DNA of 64,000 nt. Origin: Desulfamplus sp. GTDB taxonomy: Bacteria > Desulfobacterota > Desulfobacteria > Desulfobacterales > Desulfobacteraceae. Shown here piece after piece: positions 62,975 through 64,000 of the stretch; the stretch's first letter is position 1, and every line of letters begins with the position of its first letter. The notes below the pieces were generated by a model that was not told where the DNA came from, did not search any database, and was given only the letters and a program-made list of their open reading frames with translations. The translations under genes were made by a program, and so were the position numbers. The stretch is from contig JADGBE010000001.1 of NCBI GenBank assembly GCA_015231615.1, positions 152,133 through 216,132 of the forward strand, given 5' to 3'.

Positions 62975-63983
62975 TTAAGCAGCTTTTTGCATAGTTAGGA
63001 TAGTTTCAAGAGTAAGTGGTTTTGAAATAATACCAATTGCGACAGCTGGAACTTTTCCAGTCGTCCAATGAGGTCTAACAAAATTGTGTATAATCTGATG
63101 AACATCTAAAGTGCGTTGTAAATCTTCTTTTGTCTTGGCGTATGTATTTGTCTTTCTTCTAAATGTGCTGTTTCTCCTTCGGGTTGCGGCATTTTGGGCT
63201 TCAACATGATTTGCGTGAATTTCGCTGTCTGGCAGATTCTGCTCCGTATCAGGATGTTCTCGCGAGGAGCTTGGTATTTAGGGCGTTTTCTACCTCTTTT
63301 GTGATGTTGATTTCCTTTGTTTTTGATACGTACCTTCACTCCTTTAGGAAGAGGCGTGGAGGCCGTCCTACCTTACCCGTTCGTAACTCTGTAGAACACA
63401 GTTCAAAAAGCGTATTTCCATAACGTCTCTCTCCATCTGATAAAAAAGTTATATCACCTGTCTTATCAACATAGCTACAGACAGTCTTCATAACATTATT
63501 GAATAAGGACGCATCTTTCTTGCCACACTTTTGCTCTACAATAAAACGGCTGGCTCTATCCATTATCACGCCTGTCCAACCTTCTGATTCCATTGGCTCT
63601 TTCCGTTTCCCTACAATCGTGTATAGCCATCTGCTTCAAATATCAGCGATACAAATTGATGGCAGAACCCATATAACATCAATGTCTGTTTTTGGTTGGC
63701 AAACAGCTTTTCCCACCTGCAATGGTACGCTTATTTGACCCCAATACCCTACCTGTTGCCGTAAACCCAAACCCTCACTTCTAAGCTTCAATGCTGACGC
63801 AACCTTGCTTATTGGCGTTTTGAGGTTCTCCATCGGCGTATTGCTTGTCTCTGAAAAACAGTTGCTGCAATCCTTGCAAATATATAGGTATCTTGCACCA
63901 TTGTGAATTGTCTGATATTGTTTCAATATCGATGTTGTGGGGGAACCACACTTGGGGCATTTAATCTCTGATATTTTTTCCAT
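62975..63983 (-). pseudogene. Decayed transposase, IS1-like (InsAB-type ribbon and HTH)
   Basis: Reading the minus strand, a transposase starts at 63983 with a zinc ribbon (CPKCGSPTTSILK, CKDCSN) and a helix-turn-helix (ALKLRSEGLGLRQ). It continues in shifted frames as YTIVGKRKEPMESEGWTGVI, FLSDGERRYGNTLFELC, KVRIKNKGNQHHKRGRKRP and DVHQIIHNFVRPHWTTGKVP, ending KAA-stop near 62975. At least three frameshifts break it, so it is inactive. The element's outer end is past the window. Confidence 0.85.
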
Positions 63984-64000
63984 AATTACAAATTAAAACA

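Noticed and set aside
63163..63738. Plus-strand open frames at the right edge
   Set aside because: They are opposite the decayed transposase and have no independent support.

Overview
The window looks like a low-GC (roughly one-third G+C by eye) chromosome segment of a Gram-negative member of the former Deltaproteobacteria (Desulfobacterota). This rests on gene order and family type: leuS-lptE facing rpsT, rng-yajC-secD-secF, dprA-topA, carD-rluD, an HdrB-type CCG protein, outer-membrane porins, many multidomain two-component proteins, and a Bat/aerotolerance operon. The species was not identified. Seven genes start with TTG behind a usable ribosome binding site, and purA starts with GTG.

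Layout. 1-600: 5' part of a membrane sensor leaving the window. 0.8-16.9 kb: core genes (DedA, S20, LptE, LeuRS, RNase G/E, YajC-SecD-SecF, a CpoB-like lipoprotein, two unknown small proteins, DprA, TopA, an OppF-like ATPase). 17-24.2 kb: an envelope block of two unrelated porins flanking a divergent pair of paralogous exported proteins (FlgO/CsgG-like N-terminus plus VCBS/FG-GAP-like propeller). 24.2-28.4 kb: RmlD, CcdA, a GC-rich palindrome cluster, an IS1-type remnant touching the 3' end of tRNA-Pro(CGG), PurA, TadA. 28.5-32.6 kb: class I adenylate-cyclase-like protein overlapping a receiver-TPR protein, then a methyltransferase. 32.6-51.5 kb: HdrB-like protein and a dense signalling region with four histidine kinases, receiver proteins, PilT with a zinc-ribbon protein and a 1002-residue membrane protein with PHP-like motifs, an Mrr endonuclease, and a CheY-SBP-CheW fusion. 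51.5-59.8 kb: Bat operon (DUF58, DUF4381-like, BatA, BatB, BatC, BatD fused to BatE) interrupted by a small toxin/DUF2283 pair. 59.9-62.9 kb: EI24/CysZ-like membrane protein, a bacterial cereblon-like (CULT) protein, CarD, RluD. 63-64 kb: a decayed transposase.

Several short palindromic repeat families are scattered between genes: a three-hairpin element (31.9, 41.9 and 48.8 kb, with solitary modules at 56.0 and 59.8 kb); a near-perfect 33-nt palindrome just downstream of three minus-strand genes (2.7, 17.0 and 44.2 kb); and a GC-rich inverted repeat lying in frame inside a kinase gene (48.2 kb).

The most unusual items are the CULT-domain protein, whose zinc cysteines and three ligand-cage tryptophans are spaced exactly as in human cereblon within each cluster; the CheY-substrate-binding-protein-CheW fusion; the BatD-BatE fusion; and the paralogous propeller pair between porins.
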